From NCBI GenBank assembly GCA_025451235.1, contig JANWKT010000007.1:313511-377510 (forward strand): a stretch of 64,000 nucleotides of DNA. The letters are read 5' to 3'. This DNA is from Flavobacteriales bacterium (GTDB taxonomy: Bacteria > Bacteroidota > Bacteroidia > CAIKAF01). The notes under the pieces are model-generated. The model did no database searches. It worked only from the letters and a program-made list of their open reading frames with translations, and was not told the DNA's origin. Below, one piece after another: positions 35,289-44,183 of this stretch (position 1 is the first letter of the stretch; every line of letters starts with the position of its first letter). The translations under genes and the position numbers were made by a program.

Positions 35289-36821
35289 ATGAAAAACCTT
35301 TTCATACTACTTTTTGGCCTCCTTCCATTGATGTGTATTTGTCAAAGTGCCGAGCATTTTACTTTACATCATGGAAATGATCAATTGCAGCCAATAAATA
35401 GTTGCCATTTGGATAACGGTCTTTATGCAGTGTTTTTACAAATAAATAATGATTCTGACTACACCCAAAAAAATGTATTGGTTTGTTTCAATGAAGACAA
35501 TCATATTGTTTGGCAAAAGGAAATCAAAACATCCGCTATAGACTCTCTGAATTACTCATACAACTTGTTTATGGCTGGCAATGGCACTGATATAGTTCTT
35601 GGATGGAGAAACCTAACTGGTGACTTTACACTTTGCAAAATCAATTCATCAGGTAATGAAGTATGGTCCAAAAAAATATCCCCCGATCCTACACACGTCA
35701 TTACAGACATTCAATTTAACCTTCAGGATAATTCCATATACCTTACGTTTACGCTTGTTCTTTCGGGGTCCGACCAGTATCACGCGATATATAAGATAAA
35801 TGGATCTGGCAATCTGGTGTGGGGAAGCACATTAAGTTATGGATTGCAAAAAAATCCAATATACGATCTGAGTGTTTTGAGCGATGGTTCTATGATAGGA
35901 AGTGGTAAAGTAAATAACGACATGCTTATTTTTTGTATAAATCCGGATGGGAGCAAAAGATGGTTAAAGACCTTTATCGAGTACGATAACACCTACATCA
36001 GACTGATGAAAATTGCTCCTTTAAGCAATAGTCAGAAATTTATTGGGACCGGAACCCGATACGAAGAAAGTACAATGGAATCCTATTATGTCTACACAAT
36101 TATAGATGCTGATGGAAACATTGAATCGTTATATAAAATAGATCCAGCCTATGGTTCACCCTATGACATTATAAGTGATGGAACTAATACTTTCTTAGTA
36201 ACAGTGATGGCGAATGTTATTCATATTCATACGCTTAATTCACTGGGCGAAATTACCCATACCATCTCAAAACAAGGATCTAATGTACTTTATCCGAATC
36301 CTACTTTATCCAATGCCGCCGGCACTTTTGCTTTTTGCACATTTGACCAATCATGGAATTACAATCAATGTGAGATCATTAGGGACTCACCTGCACTGAA
36401 CACATGTGCTGGTTTTATGGAGACCTTCCCCACTTTTATTGACCTGGATTATTACCAGGGTTCCACAACTGATTTAAGTGTATTTGGAATTGCGAGCCTG
36501 AATCCTACAACCACTTCCATCATTGTTCAGCCCTTCGATCTCACCAAACAATCCATTTGTATATCCGAAGCGGGTATTGAAAATAACCATGATATCGAAA
36601 TCAACGTGTATCCTAATCCATGTACCCACTTCCTTACCATTGAAGCCGATCTAAAGATAGAAGGAGCAGAGATTTACAGTGCTGATGGTAAATTAATTTT
36701 GAGTCAGAACTTTCAATCCTACCTTCCCTCGATTGATGTTTCACCATATGCTTCTGGCTTCTACACTATTCAGGTAAGAACTGAAGCTGGTATAACCTTT
36801 GAAACGTTTATCAAGCAATAG
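35289..36821 (+). CDS. T9SS-exported protein, possible propeller
   Basis: The 510-residue protein has a signal peptide (about 1-18, ending MCICQ) and a long region (about 20-420) of repeated units such as GNEVWSKKISPD and GNLVWGSTLSYG. These resemble the blades of Bacteroidota beta-propellers that read 'asp-box/PQQ'-like in sequence. The last 75 residues are a T9SS sorting domain (INVYPNPCTHFLTI to FETFIKQ). It lies 37 bases after the previous T9SS gene, so the two are probably one transcript. Confidence 0.72.
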   Translation: MKNLFILLFGLLPLMCICQSAEHFTLHHGNDQLQPINSCHLDNGLYAVFLQINNDSDYTQKNVLVCFNEDNHIVWQKEIKTSAIDSLNYSYNLFMAGNGTDIVLGWRNLTGDFTLCKINSSGNEVWSKKISPDPTHVITDIQFNLQDNSIYLTFTLVLSGSDQYHAIYKINGSGNLVWGSTLSYGLQKNPIYDLSVLSDGSMIGSGKVNNDMLIFCINPDGSKRWLKTFIEYDNTYIRLMKIAPLSNSQKFIGTGTRYEESTMESYYVYTIIDADGNIESLYKIDPAYGSPYDIISDGTNTFLVTVMANVIHIHTLNSLGEITHTISKQGSNVLYPNPTLSNAAGTFAFCTFDQSWNYNQCEIIRDSPALNTCAGFMETFPTFIDLDYYQGSTTDLSVFGIASLNPTTTSIIVQPFDLTKQSICISEAGIENNHDIEINVYPNPCTHFLTIEADLKIEGAEIYSADGKLILSQNFQSYLPSIDVSPYASGFYTIQVRTEAGITFETFIKQ

Positions 36822-36899
36822 AACCCTTATGCTGTATTGCTGTGATTGTATAGGCTAATCACGGTAATTGATCTTTCGAAGAAGGTATAAGAGGTGCTT

Positions 36900-37694
36900 C
36901 TAGCTAACGGTTTTCCAGAATATGGTCAACCCTGCCGTTACGGTTGCTACGATCCCATAAGGCTGGTTATAGCCTGTTTGATACACAAAATTATCTCCTA
37001 CCCAATGTTCTGTTTTTAAGAAAACTTTGGCCGGATACTGAAATACTTTTCCCCTGTATTTTACATAATCACGAGGGTATTTATTGCAATGGTTATGTAA
37101 GTATTCATAAAATACATTCATGGGTATCATGATGCTTTTATATTCCTCGAATTTATTTTGTGGGGTGCCGTTGGGTGATCTTAATCCCCAGGCCAGGAAA
37201 TCTGTCCCATCCCAGAAAGTAGCACCCAAAGTAGGATCTGGCCTGCCTAGTAGAACATCTATCACTGCTGCACGGGTATTGTTCGATCCATCATCAATCG
37301 AACTGGTCTTCATTTCTTTTTTAAGGGAGGATGGAACCGAAGAATAACCGGTCATCAATAGGCTATAAATATCAGCCCCTATCTCTTTGGCCCTATTATG
37401 GACTGTATGAGATATATACAGAACTTCTAACCGGTTACCATCCACACTTTCATGACGAATGATATTGGCAGCTACTTTGAACTGATAATGTGTAATATTC
37501 AGGTCTTTATGCAGGGTAAATCGGTCGGGACCTTTTTTACTGGTATCAATTCCAGTGGCCACGTACACCTTTCCATCCTCCAGGCTGTCAATGCCTAGAT
37601 GCCTTCCATTTAGGTCATAATAATCGCCTGCATAAGAAAGTCCAACCGATAAAAATAAAAACAACGAAGTAACAATCCCAAGTCTTAGCATCAA
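36900..37694 (-). CDS. Exported hypothetical protein
   Basis: The 264-residue product has a signal peptide (about 1-22, ending LSYAG). The mature protein is mixed alpha/beta with several conserved-looking segments (ANIIRHESVDGNRLEVLYIS, TFWDGTDFLAWG) but no known motif. The WDGTDFLAWGLRSPNGTPQNKF stretch (in part) hints at an enzymatic or phage-related fold that I cannot name. It is convergent with the T9SS gene upstream. Confidence is in the gene, not in a function. Confidence 0.6.
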   Translation of the reverse strand: MMLRLGIVTSLFLFLSVGLSYAGDYYDLNGRHLGIDSLEDGKVYVATGIDTSKKGPDRFTLHKDLNITHYQFKVAANIIRHESVDGNRLEVLYISHTVHNRAKEIGADIYSLLMTGYSSVPSSLKKEMKTSSIDDGSNNTRAAVIDVLLGRPDPTLGATFWDGTDFLAWGLRSPNGTPQNKFEEYKSIMIPMNVFYEYLHNHCNKYPRDYVKYRGKVFQYPAKVFLKTEHWVGDNFVYQTGYNQPYGIVATVTAGLTIFWKTVS

Positions 37695-37808
37695 TCAAGT
37701 GGTTTTGATGTGTTTTCAAAGTTAACAAAATTTACGTTTTTACAAAATTTTTGTCTTGTTAAATTTTTCTTATCGTTCTTCAACGCACTGAATCTACCGG
37801 GTTTTAAT

Positions 37809-37816
37809 TAAATTTG
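37809..37816 (+). promoter_or_regulatory. -7 box for the small acetyltransferase
   Basis: TAAATTTG matches TAnnTTTG and lies 22 bases before the ATG at 37839. No TTG sits at the usual upstream spacing. Confidence 0.4.
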
Positions 37817-37838
37817 AATTAAATGAAACGATTGCATA

Positions 37839-38141
37839 ATGGAGTTAGCTATTGTACAAAATACCGATAAAAGAAGATTTGAAACAACGGTGAATGGTAT
37901 CACCGCTTTTGTTGAATATAATTTATTTAACAATGGGATCAACTATACACATACTGAAGTTCCGGGTGAATTGGAAGGAAAAGGGATAGGATCCGCCCTT
38001 GCTAAACATGTGTTGGAATATGCAAAAGAAAATCATCTGAAGGTAATGCCCTTATGTCCATTCATAAAAAAGTACATCGACCGGCATCCTGAATATGCCT
38101 CTATTTCTATGTTACATGGGATCAAGAAAAATGAGTGGTGA
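37839..38141 (+). CDS. Small GCN5-related N-acetyltransferase
   Basis: The 100-residue protein belongs to the compact GNAT group (Acetyltransf_CG type, like yeast YJL-type/YidJ proteins). It has the acetyl-CoA-binding loop PGELEGKGIGSALAKH (about 46-61) and the late motif MPLCPFIKKYIDRHPEY. This is shorter than full GNAT enzymes but normal for the group. The substrate is unknown. It is convergent with an OsmC-type gene 23 bases downstream. Confidence 0.85.
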   Translation: MELAIVQNTDKRRFETTVNGITAFVEYNLFNNGINYTHTEVPGELEGKGIGSALAKHVLEYAKENHLKVMPLCPFIKKYIDRHPEYASISMLHGIKKNEW

Positions 38142-38151
38142 TTCGCTCTGG

Positions 38152-38179
38152 TAACGGATAACGATTAACGGATAACGAT
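38152..38179. repeat. 14-bp perfect tandem duplication across a stop codon
   Basis: TAACGGATAACGAT occurs twice in direct succession. The junction lies at the stop codon (38165-38167) of the minus-strand OsmC-type gene, so the second copy encodes its last codons and the first lies just beyond the stop. Confidence 0.75.
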
Positions 38180-38572
38180 CTCATACGAGACATCGGCAAA
38201 CTTTCTGAACATCATTAGAACACCGCACTGCTCCTCAACCGATAACCTAACAGCCTCTTCAATTTTATCTTTTTCGAGTTCATTTCCTTCAAACTGGTAT
38301 ATCAGGTGAACTTTTGTATAGGTCTGTGGCTTTTCACGGCTCAATTCTCCGGATACATAAATATGGAATGCTTTGAACTTCATTTTCATTTCCTTCAAAA
38401 TGCTTACCACATCCATGGCAGTGCATCCAGCAAGGGAAGCCAGCATCAAAGGTTTAGGACATAGACCCTCATGCTCATCCACTCCATCTAAAACAATCAG
38501 ATGTTCATCCACTCCTATATTAAAGGAGAGATCTCTTTTCCATTCCAGTTCAACCTCGTGTTTTTTCATCAA
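38165..38572 (-). CDS. OsmC family protein (second type)
   Basis: This 135-residue protein has the two OsmC-type reactive cysteines: LAGCTAMDVV (about Cys50) and EEQCGVLMMF (about Cys114). Its N-terminus (EVELEWKRDLSF) resembles the YhfA-like branch rather than the classic OsmC at 1803-2213. It is cytoplasmic by lack of a signal. Its start overlaps the stop of the rhodanese lipoprotein gene by 4 bases (ATGA), indicating a sulfur/redox operon. Confidence 0.85.
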   Translation of the reverse strand: MMKKHEVELEWKRDLSFNIGVDEHLIVLDGVDEHEGLCPKPLMLASLAGCTAMDVVSILKEMKMKFKAFHIYVSGELSREKPQTYTKVHLIYQFEGNELEKDKIEEAVRLSVEEQCGVLMMFRKFADVSYEIVIR

Positions 38573-39009
38573 TTGCCGCTTTGTTCAACGGGTTTTTTAT
38601 AATGTATCCAGCTACTTATACCATCTTCCAATTCATACAATTCTTTAAACCCCTGATTGGCCATATAATTGCACGACTCTGAACTTCTGCCGCCTGAACG
38701 GCAATAAACAAAAGTAGGTTTGGTCTTATCCAACTTGGCGACCTCCTCCATAAATGTAGATCCCTGATAATTAATATTGAGTGCTCCTTTAATATAACCC
38801 GCATTGAATTCTTCCGGTGTTCTTACATCAATTAACTGGGCATTGGGCATAGCAGCAAGTTTCGATTCAAACTCATTGGCAGATAAAAGTGTACTCTTTA
38901 CCTGAGTTTCCTGATCCTTGCCATGGCTGTTTTTTGTTTTTGCAGAAGAACTGCATTGAAAACAAATAAGGCTGGTTAATATCAATACGATATTGGACAA
39001 TCTTCGCAT
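38569..39009 (-). CDS. Rhodanese-domain lipoprotein
   Basis: The 146-residue product starts with a lipoprotein signal and lipobox ICFQC (about Cys19). A rhodanese domain follows (about 42-140), with LIDVRTPEEFNAGYIKGALNIN (in part) and the catalytic loop FVYCRSGGRSSESC (Cys about 102). Rhodaneses move sulfane sulfur; here the enzyme would be tethered outside the cytoplasm. Its partner in the operon is an OsmC-type thiol protein. Confidence 0.85.
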   Translation of the reverse strand: MRRLSNIVLILTSLICFQCSSSAKTKNSHGKDQETQVKSTLLSANEFESKLAAMPNAQLIDVRTPEEFNAGYIKGALNINYQGSTFMEEVAKLDKTKPTFVYCRSGGRSSESCNYMANQGFKELYELEDGISSWIHYKKPVEQSGN

Positions 39010-39151
39010 TAAGTGTCAGTAGTGTTTTAACAAAGGTATGCATAATGATCAAAAATCAATGAAAATAGGCGACAACTATGGGTCAATGGCCTCCATTTCA
39101 ATGATTTGACCTTTATTTACCGGCCCCCTTTCCCCCACCTGCCCTATCCTT

Positions 39152-39237
39152 TCAGATGCCAGAGACCGCAATTCAGATGTCAGAAAAGAAATAGGCGAAA
39201 AAAGGCCGACTTCCGAATTCTGACCTCTGGCATCTGA
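39152..39237. repeat. 86-bp element with 13-bp perfect terminal inverted repeats
   Basis: TCAGATGCCAGAG (39152-39164) and its exact complement (39225-39237) bound a stretch with a second, imperfect inner pairing. It lies in the 286-bp gap between divergent genes, where I see no other structure. It may be a small repeat element or a long hairpin. Confidence 0.55.
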
Positions 39238-39295
39238 TAAATTCTATGGCAAATAATTTTTTTATGTGTAATTTAGTTTCCTAACTTAATAGCTC

Positions 39296-40276
39296 TTGAA
39301 AAACAAAAAGAATATTTGGATCGCTCTGCTCCTTATCGTCCCTCTACAACTTATTTCTCAAACGGATAAACTGATCTTAAAAGGGCATACCGGTTTGGTA
39401 ACAGGAGCCTGCTTCAATGCAGATGGAACATTGGTAGGAACTGCCGGTGATGATGACTATACGGCAAAAGTATGGGATGCCAAGACTGGAACAGAATTAC
39501 AGTCATTCAAATTTGATGAACCGCAGATCTCCTGTATATTTAACAAAGATGCCAGTCTTTTCATCACATCCGGTGGCGACGGAAAAATATCCTTCTTTAA
39601 CACAAAGAATTGGAAACTGGAAAAAGAATTTATCATACCCAATAGCACCGAAGCATGGCATGTGGATCTTTCGCCTGATGGAAAAAAATTAGCCATTGCT
39701 TCATGGGACTTACATGTTTATATACTCGATCTTTCCACTTTTAAATTGGTCAAGCTCGAAGGACATACCCAACGTATTTGTGCAGTAAGTTTTAGTCCCA
39801 ATGGCAAATACCTCGCCTCTGCCGCCGACGATAATACCGTTATCCTTTGGGATGCGGAGGAACATGTAAAAAAACAGGTATTTACCGGGCATACAAGTGC
39901 TACATCCATCGTTCGCTTTAGTCCAGATGGTGGGTGGTTGGTGAGCGGAGGTGACGATAATAAGCTCATTGTTTGGGAAACGGGCCTGGCTAGCGGGAAT
40001 ATGGAAGGCTATATGATCAAGGAAATTCCAATGAATGATCTGGTAAGGGCTATTGCCTTTACACCAAATGGAAAATATTTTGCTGCCGGGGGTGCTTCTA
40101 CCGATGGAAATATTTACGTATTCAACAGTGCTACTTTCGAGAAAGTGGCCACACTTAAGCACCATACTTCCTTTGTAAACAGTCTAAATTTCAATGCCAA
40201 CGGCACACAATTGGTAAGTGGCTCTTCGGATAATGATGTGGTTATTTGGAATATGGAAAGCTTCGGAATTAAATAG
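39296..40276 (+). CDS. Exported WD40-repeat protein
   Basis: The 326-residue protein has an N-terminal signal (about 1-22, ending QLISQ) and seven WD40 blades. Visible blade cores include GHTGLVTGACFNADG, DYTAKVWDAKTG, VILWDAEEHV, GGDDNKLIVWE and DNDVVIWNMESFG. One seven-bladed propeller fills the whole length. It starts at TTG 39296; no Met occurs near the start, and the signal peptide would be lost with a later one. It likely acts as a periplasmic or outer-membrane scaffold. Confidence 0.82.
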   Translation: MKNKKNIWIALLLIVPLQLISQTDKLILKGHTGLVTGACFNADGTLVGTAGDDDYTAKVWDAKTGTELQSFKFDEPQISCIFNKDASLFITSGGDGKISFFNTKNWKLEKEFIIPNSTEAWHVDLSPDGKKLAIASWDLHVYILDLSTFKLVKLEGHTQRICAVSFSPNGKYLASAADDNTVILWDAEEHVKKQVFTGHTSATSIVRFSPDGGWLVSGGDDNKLIVWETGLASGNMEGYMIKEIPMNDLVRAIAFTPNGKYFAAGGASTDGNIYVFNSATFEKVATLKHHTSFVNSLNFNANGTQLVSGSSDNDVVIWNMESFGIK

Positions 40277-40277
40277 A

Positions 40278-41006
40278 TCATTTTTTGATCTTACCGAAAT
40301 TCATCAACATAGCAAAACCTACGTTGCCGAATAAAGTGGGTCCTTCATCACTGAAGCTGCTGATAGATGCATCTGAAGTTAAACCCGTTTCCTTTAGTTT
40401 GAACTCATGGGTATTAAAGCTCAATCCTAATACCAGTCCCACTGCGATCTTGCGGTTCTGGGTAACATAATAATAAAAGCTTTGGTTGGTTTGGGCAGCA
40501 AATCCCCATTCATACCAGGTATTCCTGCCGGTATCATCAACTCCTTTTGGTGGCAGGCTGATATTGTTGTATTGAACATATCCAAAACCCAGGAATACCG
40601 ATGGAGTATAGGTAAACCTATCTCCTAATTTCACCTCATAGCTCATTTGTAAACCACTACTGATATGGGTAACCAATGGATTCGAAAGATTTACCCGGCC
40701 GGCATAATATTCAAAGCCGGTATACCTTACATAAGGTCCCATATAAAAGTTCTTATGCACTTTTAAGCTATACCAAAGGTTCGCTTGAATAATGCCGTTA
40801 AATGCTTGTGCATTAGCAGGATTGTAAAAATAATGGGGAGCACTCACCTCTATATTGAACTGGCTTCTATAACCATGCAGGGGGGGTGGACCATCGCCTT
40901 CATAATCTACCAACAAATCAGTGCCATCCTCCGTGGTTTTGGTGCTTTGGGCATTTGCAAAACCCATCGAAATTAAGAGAAGAATAATGGCAAACAAAGA
41001 CTTCAT
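40278..41006 (-). CDS. Outer-membrane beta-barrel protein, hypothetical
   Basis: The 242-residue protein has a signal peptide (about 1-20, ending FANAQ). Amphipathic strands follow, such as GIIQANLWYSLKVH, MGPYVRYTGFEYYAGR and VFLGFGYVQY, ending with a late strand (LFGNVGFAMLMNFG). This is typical of a small outer-membrane barrel. It meets the WD40 gene tail-to-tail with one base between them. No family or function is assigned. Confidence 0.55.
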   Translation of the reverse strand: MKSLFAIILLLISMGFANAQSTKTTEDGTDLLVDYEGDGPPPLHGYRSQFNIEVSAPHYFYNPANAQAFNGIIQANLWYSLKVHKNFYMGPYVRYTGFEYYAGRVNLSNPLVTHISSGLQMSYEVKLGDRFTYTPSVFLGFGYVQYNNISLPPKGVDDTGRNTWYEWGFAAQTNQSFYYYVTQNRKIAVGLVLGLSFNTHEFKLKETGLTSDASISSFSDEGPTLFGNVGFAMLMNFGKIKK

Positions 41007-41056
41007 GCTGGTGATTTAACTTATAGACTACATAGTTAACGAAAAAGTTGCAAGGA

Positions 41057-41977
41057 TCAGGCTGCCCTGACGAACAAATTTTTCACATTGTTCCTGTATA
41101 CGAGCACCAAAATGAGGGTAAAAATCAAAAACATCAGTCCAAATTCCAATAATATCCTATCGGAGGAGGGTTTAGGAATGGTATACAAGGTGGGCCCGTC
41201 GAGTGAACTTCCTTTGAAATTGGTAATGAGCGAAAGATAAAGATTGTTAACAAGGTGGAAGCCCCATCCGAATTCAATGCCTTTGCTGAACATCACTGAG
41301 AGGCCTATCATGAGGCCGGAACCAATGTAGACGATCCCCATTTTCCAGAAGCTGATATCCATTTCTACATTTCCAAAATGGAACAATCCGAAAACAATAC
41401 CTGAAGCCAGCCAAGCCAGCCATTTATTATGGCCCACTAAACCAAATGCCTGGTATAAATATCCGCGAAAAAAAAGTTCTTCCGATAAGGTTTGTAAGGG
41501 AATGAAAACAAGGGCCAATGGAACGAATAAATAATACACCGCAGGATCAAACACCCATTTATGATCGGCTGGTGAAAGGAAATGGGTCAAAAGATCGGTA
41601 CCAACAAACAATAAGATAGAAATAAACAAGCCCAGCAAAAAATCCTTTTTTCTGAACCTGTCCTGATCGCTCCAAAGGGTGGAAAACTTACGGCGATGAA
41701 AAAGCTTCATGCAGATCCAAAGACATATGATCAATACCACAAAACCGGTCATGAGTAAACCAAAGCTTACCGGAAAAGGAAAGTAGCCAATAAGTTTAGC
41801 AGTTGTATCGATGTTGGAAATATCCTCACCTTTCATACCGGCTTTGATGAACGCTGCCAAAAAAATAGGGATCGATTGACCAACAAATAAACCTCCTACA
41901 CAGATCAGGATGGTGGCTATAAAAGAAAGAGCAGAACGGTTTCCCTGTTCTGCCCTTTTTATATAAGATAAACTCAT
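41057..41977 (-). CDS. CPBP family intramembrane protease
   Basis: The 306-residue polytopic protein has the CPBP (CAAX protease and bacteriocin-processing) motifs. These are the EExxxR box in LSEELFFRGYLYQAFG (about 163-178), an FxxxH box in FGLFHFGN, and the last motif WGFHLVNN. About eight hydrophobic helices surround these active-site glutamates and histidines. It is 4 bases downstream of the T9SS sugar dehydrogenase gene on the same strand. The substrate is unknown. Confidence 0.88.
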   Translation of the reverse strand: MSLSYIKRAEQGNRSALSFIATILICVGGLFVGQSIPIFLAAFIKAGMKGEDISNIDTTAKLIGYFPFPVSFGLLMTGFVVLIICLWICMKLFHRRKFSTLWSDQDRFRKKDFLLGLFISILLFVGTDLLTHFLSPADHKWVFDPAVYYLFVPLALVFIPLQTLSEELFFRGYLYQAFGLVGHNKWLAWLASGIVFGLFHFGNVEMDISFWKMGIVYIGSGLMIGLSVMFSKGIEFGWGFHLVNNLYLSLITNFKGSSLDGPTLYTIPKPSSDRILLEFGLMFLIFTLILVLVYRNNVKNLFVRAA

Positions 41978-41981
41978 GTAG

Positions 41982-44138
41982 TTATTGGATCACAATTTTC
42001 TTGACAAAGTAATGAATTCCATCGTTCATTTGCACAAAATAAATTCCAGAAGCAAAAGCAGTGGTTTGGATCGTAAAGTTGTTGTTCCCAACCCCCACTT
42101 GTATGTTTCTTTGTTGGATCAGTTTTCCATCCACATTTACAATAGCAAGGTCAAACTGCGCATTTATATTAGATGAAATACTCAGGTTCACCTGATCATC
42201 TGCAGGATTGGGATACAATAAAATATCGTTGAACGACATATCATCCAATCCCAGACATCCGCTTACCAATAAATTATCGGTATCCTGGTTGGTACATCCT
42301 TGCCCATCCGTATAGGTATAAGTAATTACATAGTTCCCCACTCCAATCCCCGGATCAAAACTTGTACCTGTAACTCCTGTTCCGCTATACGTACCACCAG
42401 CCGGAGTACCTCCACTCAGCGTAACAATACCCGCTGAAGAACAAACAGAATCAATAGCAAAATTGAAATTAACCGCCGGTCCATTATTTACCGTAATGGT
42501 AAGGGTATCATAGCCTGTACAACCACCGGCTCCTTCATATCGGTATACCACTTGATGATTGCCCAAACCAGCTACCTGAACATAAAAAACGCCTCCAGCA
42601 TCCACATATGGACTCAGGTAATCTCCACCCGACGGGGTTCCGGTAAGAACAACGGTAGTTAGCGATATACATGCAGTATCTGCTGTAGCGTTTAAAGATA
42701 CCGTGGGGGTAGTAGAGGATCCTAGTACCAAAATGGAAGAGGTATCCGTTGGATTAACACCACAGGATGGTTTATTTACGATCAATTGATAATTTCCTGG
42801 AGCACTTGCCAGATAGGTGGAGTCAATTGCCCCACCGATCGGTGAACCGTTGAATAACCACTGATAGTTCAAACCGGTTCCTGGAGCGGATACCAATTGG
42901 ATTGGATTTCCATCACAGGTCACTATTTGATTCAACGGGGTTTCAATAACCGCCGCAGGAGTACAATTACTGCTATTTACACGGTATATGGTCCCATTAG
43001 AAATATCCGCGGCATAAATATATCCACGGGTATCCTGGTTCATAGCAACTATAAAATGGCTGCCTGATAAGTTGTTGTGACGTGTGGTATCATATACTCC
43101 TCCACCAGCAGTATCCCAGGTCAATGTCCAGAAATAATCATTGCAATAGTCGCTGAAAAATAATTTTTTATACAGGTCATTCCACATGGCGCCACGGTAC
43201 ACTTCACCTGCTGTAATGCTGCACATAGGTCCGGTTGATTGAGGAACGTCTGCAACAGGTGAGTTATAGGTATTTTGTGGCTGGCAACCGCTGGTATTAT
43301 AAGGGAACAATCCTTCGTAACATCTCCATCCATAATTTTCACCGCCAGTGCTCGAAGCCAATTGATGGTCAATTTCTTCATGGGCATCCTGGCCCACATC
43401 TCCTATCCACATATCGCCGGTGATCCGATCAAAACTAAACTTCCATGGATTTCTTAATCCTTTTGCCCAGGTGGAGCCTATATATCCAGCCACTCCATAA
43501 AAAGGGTTCGAAACCGGATCGGTATAACCAGGTGCATCCACATTGATCCGAAGCATCTTTCCCATTTTGGTGAGGTTATTTTGAGCATTGTTAGGGATAT
43601 CACCTGCTCCTCCTCCATCACCCATTCCCACATATAAGTATCCATCAGGGCCAAATTGAATACATCCACCATTGTGGTTGCTGGCATTATCCGGCACTGT
43701 AAATAAAACTACTTCAGAATTTGGGTCAGCTACCAAAGGGTTTCCAGTACTCCTTGAAAACCTGGATACCCGGTTATCCCCATCCGCAGAACTTCCCGCT
43801 GAATCGATGGTATAATAAACATAGAAATAACCCGTGGTTTGGTAATCATCAGGAAAAGCCAGCCCCAGCAGGCCTTGCTCATTTCCATTGTCGTAAACCC
43901 TGGATTGAATATCCAACCAATCCCCAGCTACGGCGGTCCCATTTGTATTAATGATCCGAATAGTCCCTGGTTGTTCTACAATATATAGCCGGTCATCACC
44001 AGGAGCCTGTGCCATGGTGATAGGGCTGCTAAAGCCTGTACAATAAGAGGATAAGGTATAAGTCTGCGCAAAGAGGTTTGAGGTAAGGGTAACGAAGAGA
44101 ATGAGTGTTAGTTTTTTCATGAGAGATTTGTTTTTCAT
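41982..44138 (-). CDS. T9SS-exported PQQ-type sugar dehydrogenase
   Basis: The signal peptide ends SNLFAQ (about residue 25). Residues about 30-390 are a soluble glucose/sorbosone dehydrogenase six-bladed propeller (YIVEQPGTIRII, NEQGLLGLAFPDDY, HNGGCIQFGPDGYLYVGMGD). Family members bind PQQ and oxidise aldose sugars. About 390-640 are short Ig-like domains with cysteine pairs. The last about 75 residues are a T9SS sorting domain (LLYPNPADDQVNLSI to VKKIVIQ). It may start at Met1 or Met7 (44120). The downstream gene follows by 4 bases. Confidence 0.85.
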   Translation of the reverse strand: MKNKSLMKKLTLILFVTLTSNLFAQTYTLSSYCTGFSSPITMAQAPGDDRLYIVEQPGTIRIINTNGTAVAGDWLDIQSRVYDNGNEQGLLGLAFPDDYQTTGYFYVYYTIDSAGSSADGDNRVSRFSRSTGNPLVADPNSEVVLFTVPDNASNHNGGCIQFGPDGYLYVGMGDGGGAGDIPNNAQNNLTKMGKMLRINVDAPGYTDPVSNPFYGVAGYIGSTWAKGLRNPWKFSFDRITGDMWIGDVGQDAHEEIDHQLASSTGGENYGWRCYEGLFPYNTSGCQPQNTYNSPVADVPQSTGPMCSITAGEVYRGAMWNDLYKKLFFSDYCNDYFWTLTWDTAGGGVYDTTRHNNLSGSHFIVAMNQDTRGYIYAADISNGTIYRVNSSNCTPAAVIETPLNQIVTCDGNPIQLVSAPGTGLNYQWLFNGSPIGGAIDSTYLASAPGNYQLIVNKPSCGVNPTDTSSILVLGSSTTPTVSLNATADTACISLTTVVLTGTPSGGDYLSPYVDAGGVFYVQVAGLGNHQVVYRYEGAGGCTGYDTLTITVNNGPAVNFNFAIDSVCSSAGIVTLSGGTPAGGTYSGTGVTGTSFDPGIGVGNYVITYTYTDGQGCTNQDTDNLLVSGCLGLDDMSFNDILLYPNPADDQVNLSISSNINAQFDLAIVNVDGKLIQQRNIQVGVGNNNFTIQTTAFASGIYFVQMNDGIHYFVKKIVIQ

Positions 44139-44183
44139 AACAAACTTAAGGATTTATTTACTTTTATGGCATAAACCAATTGC

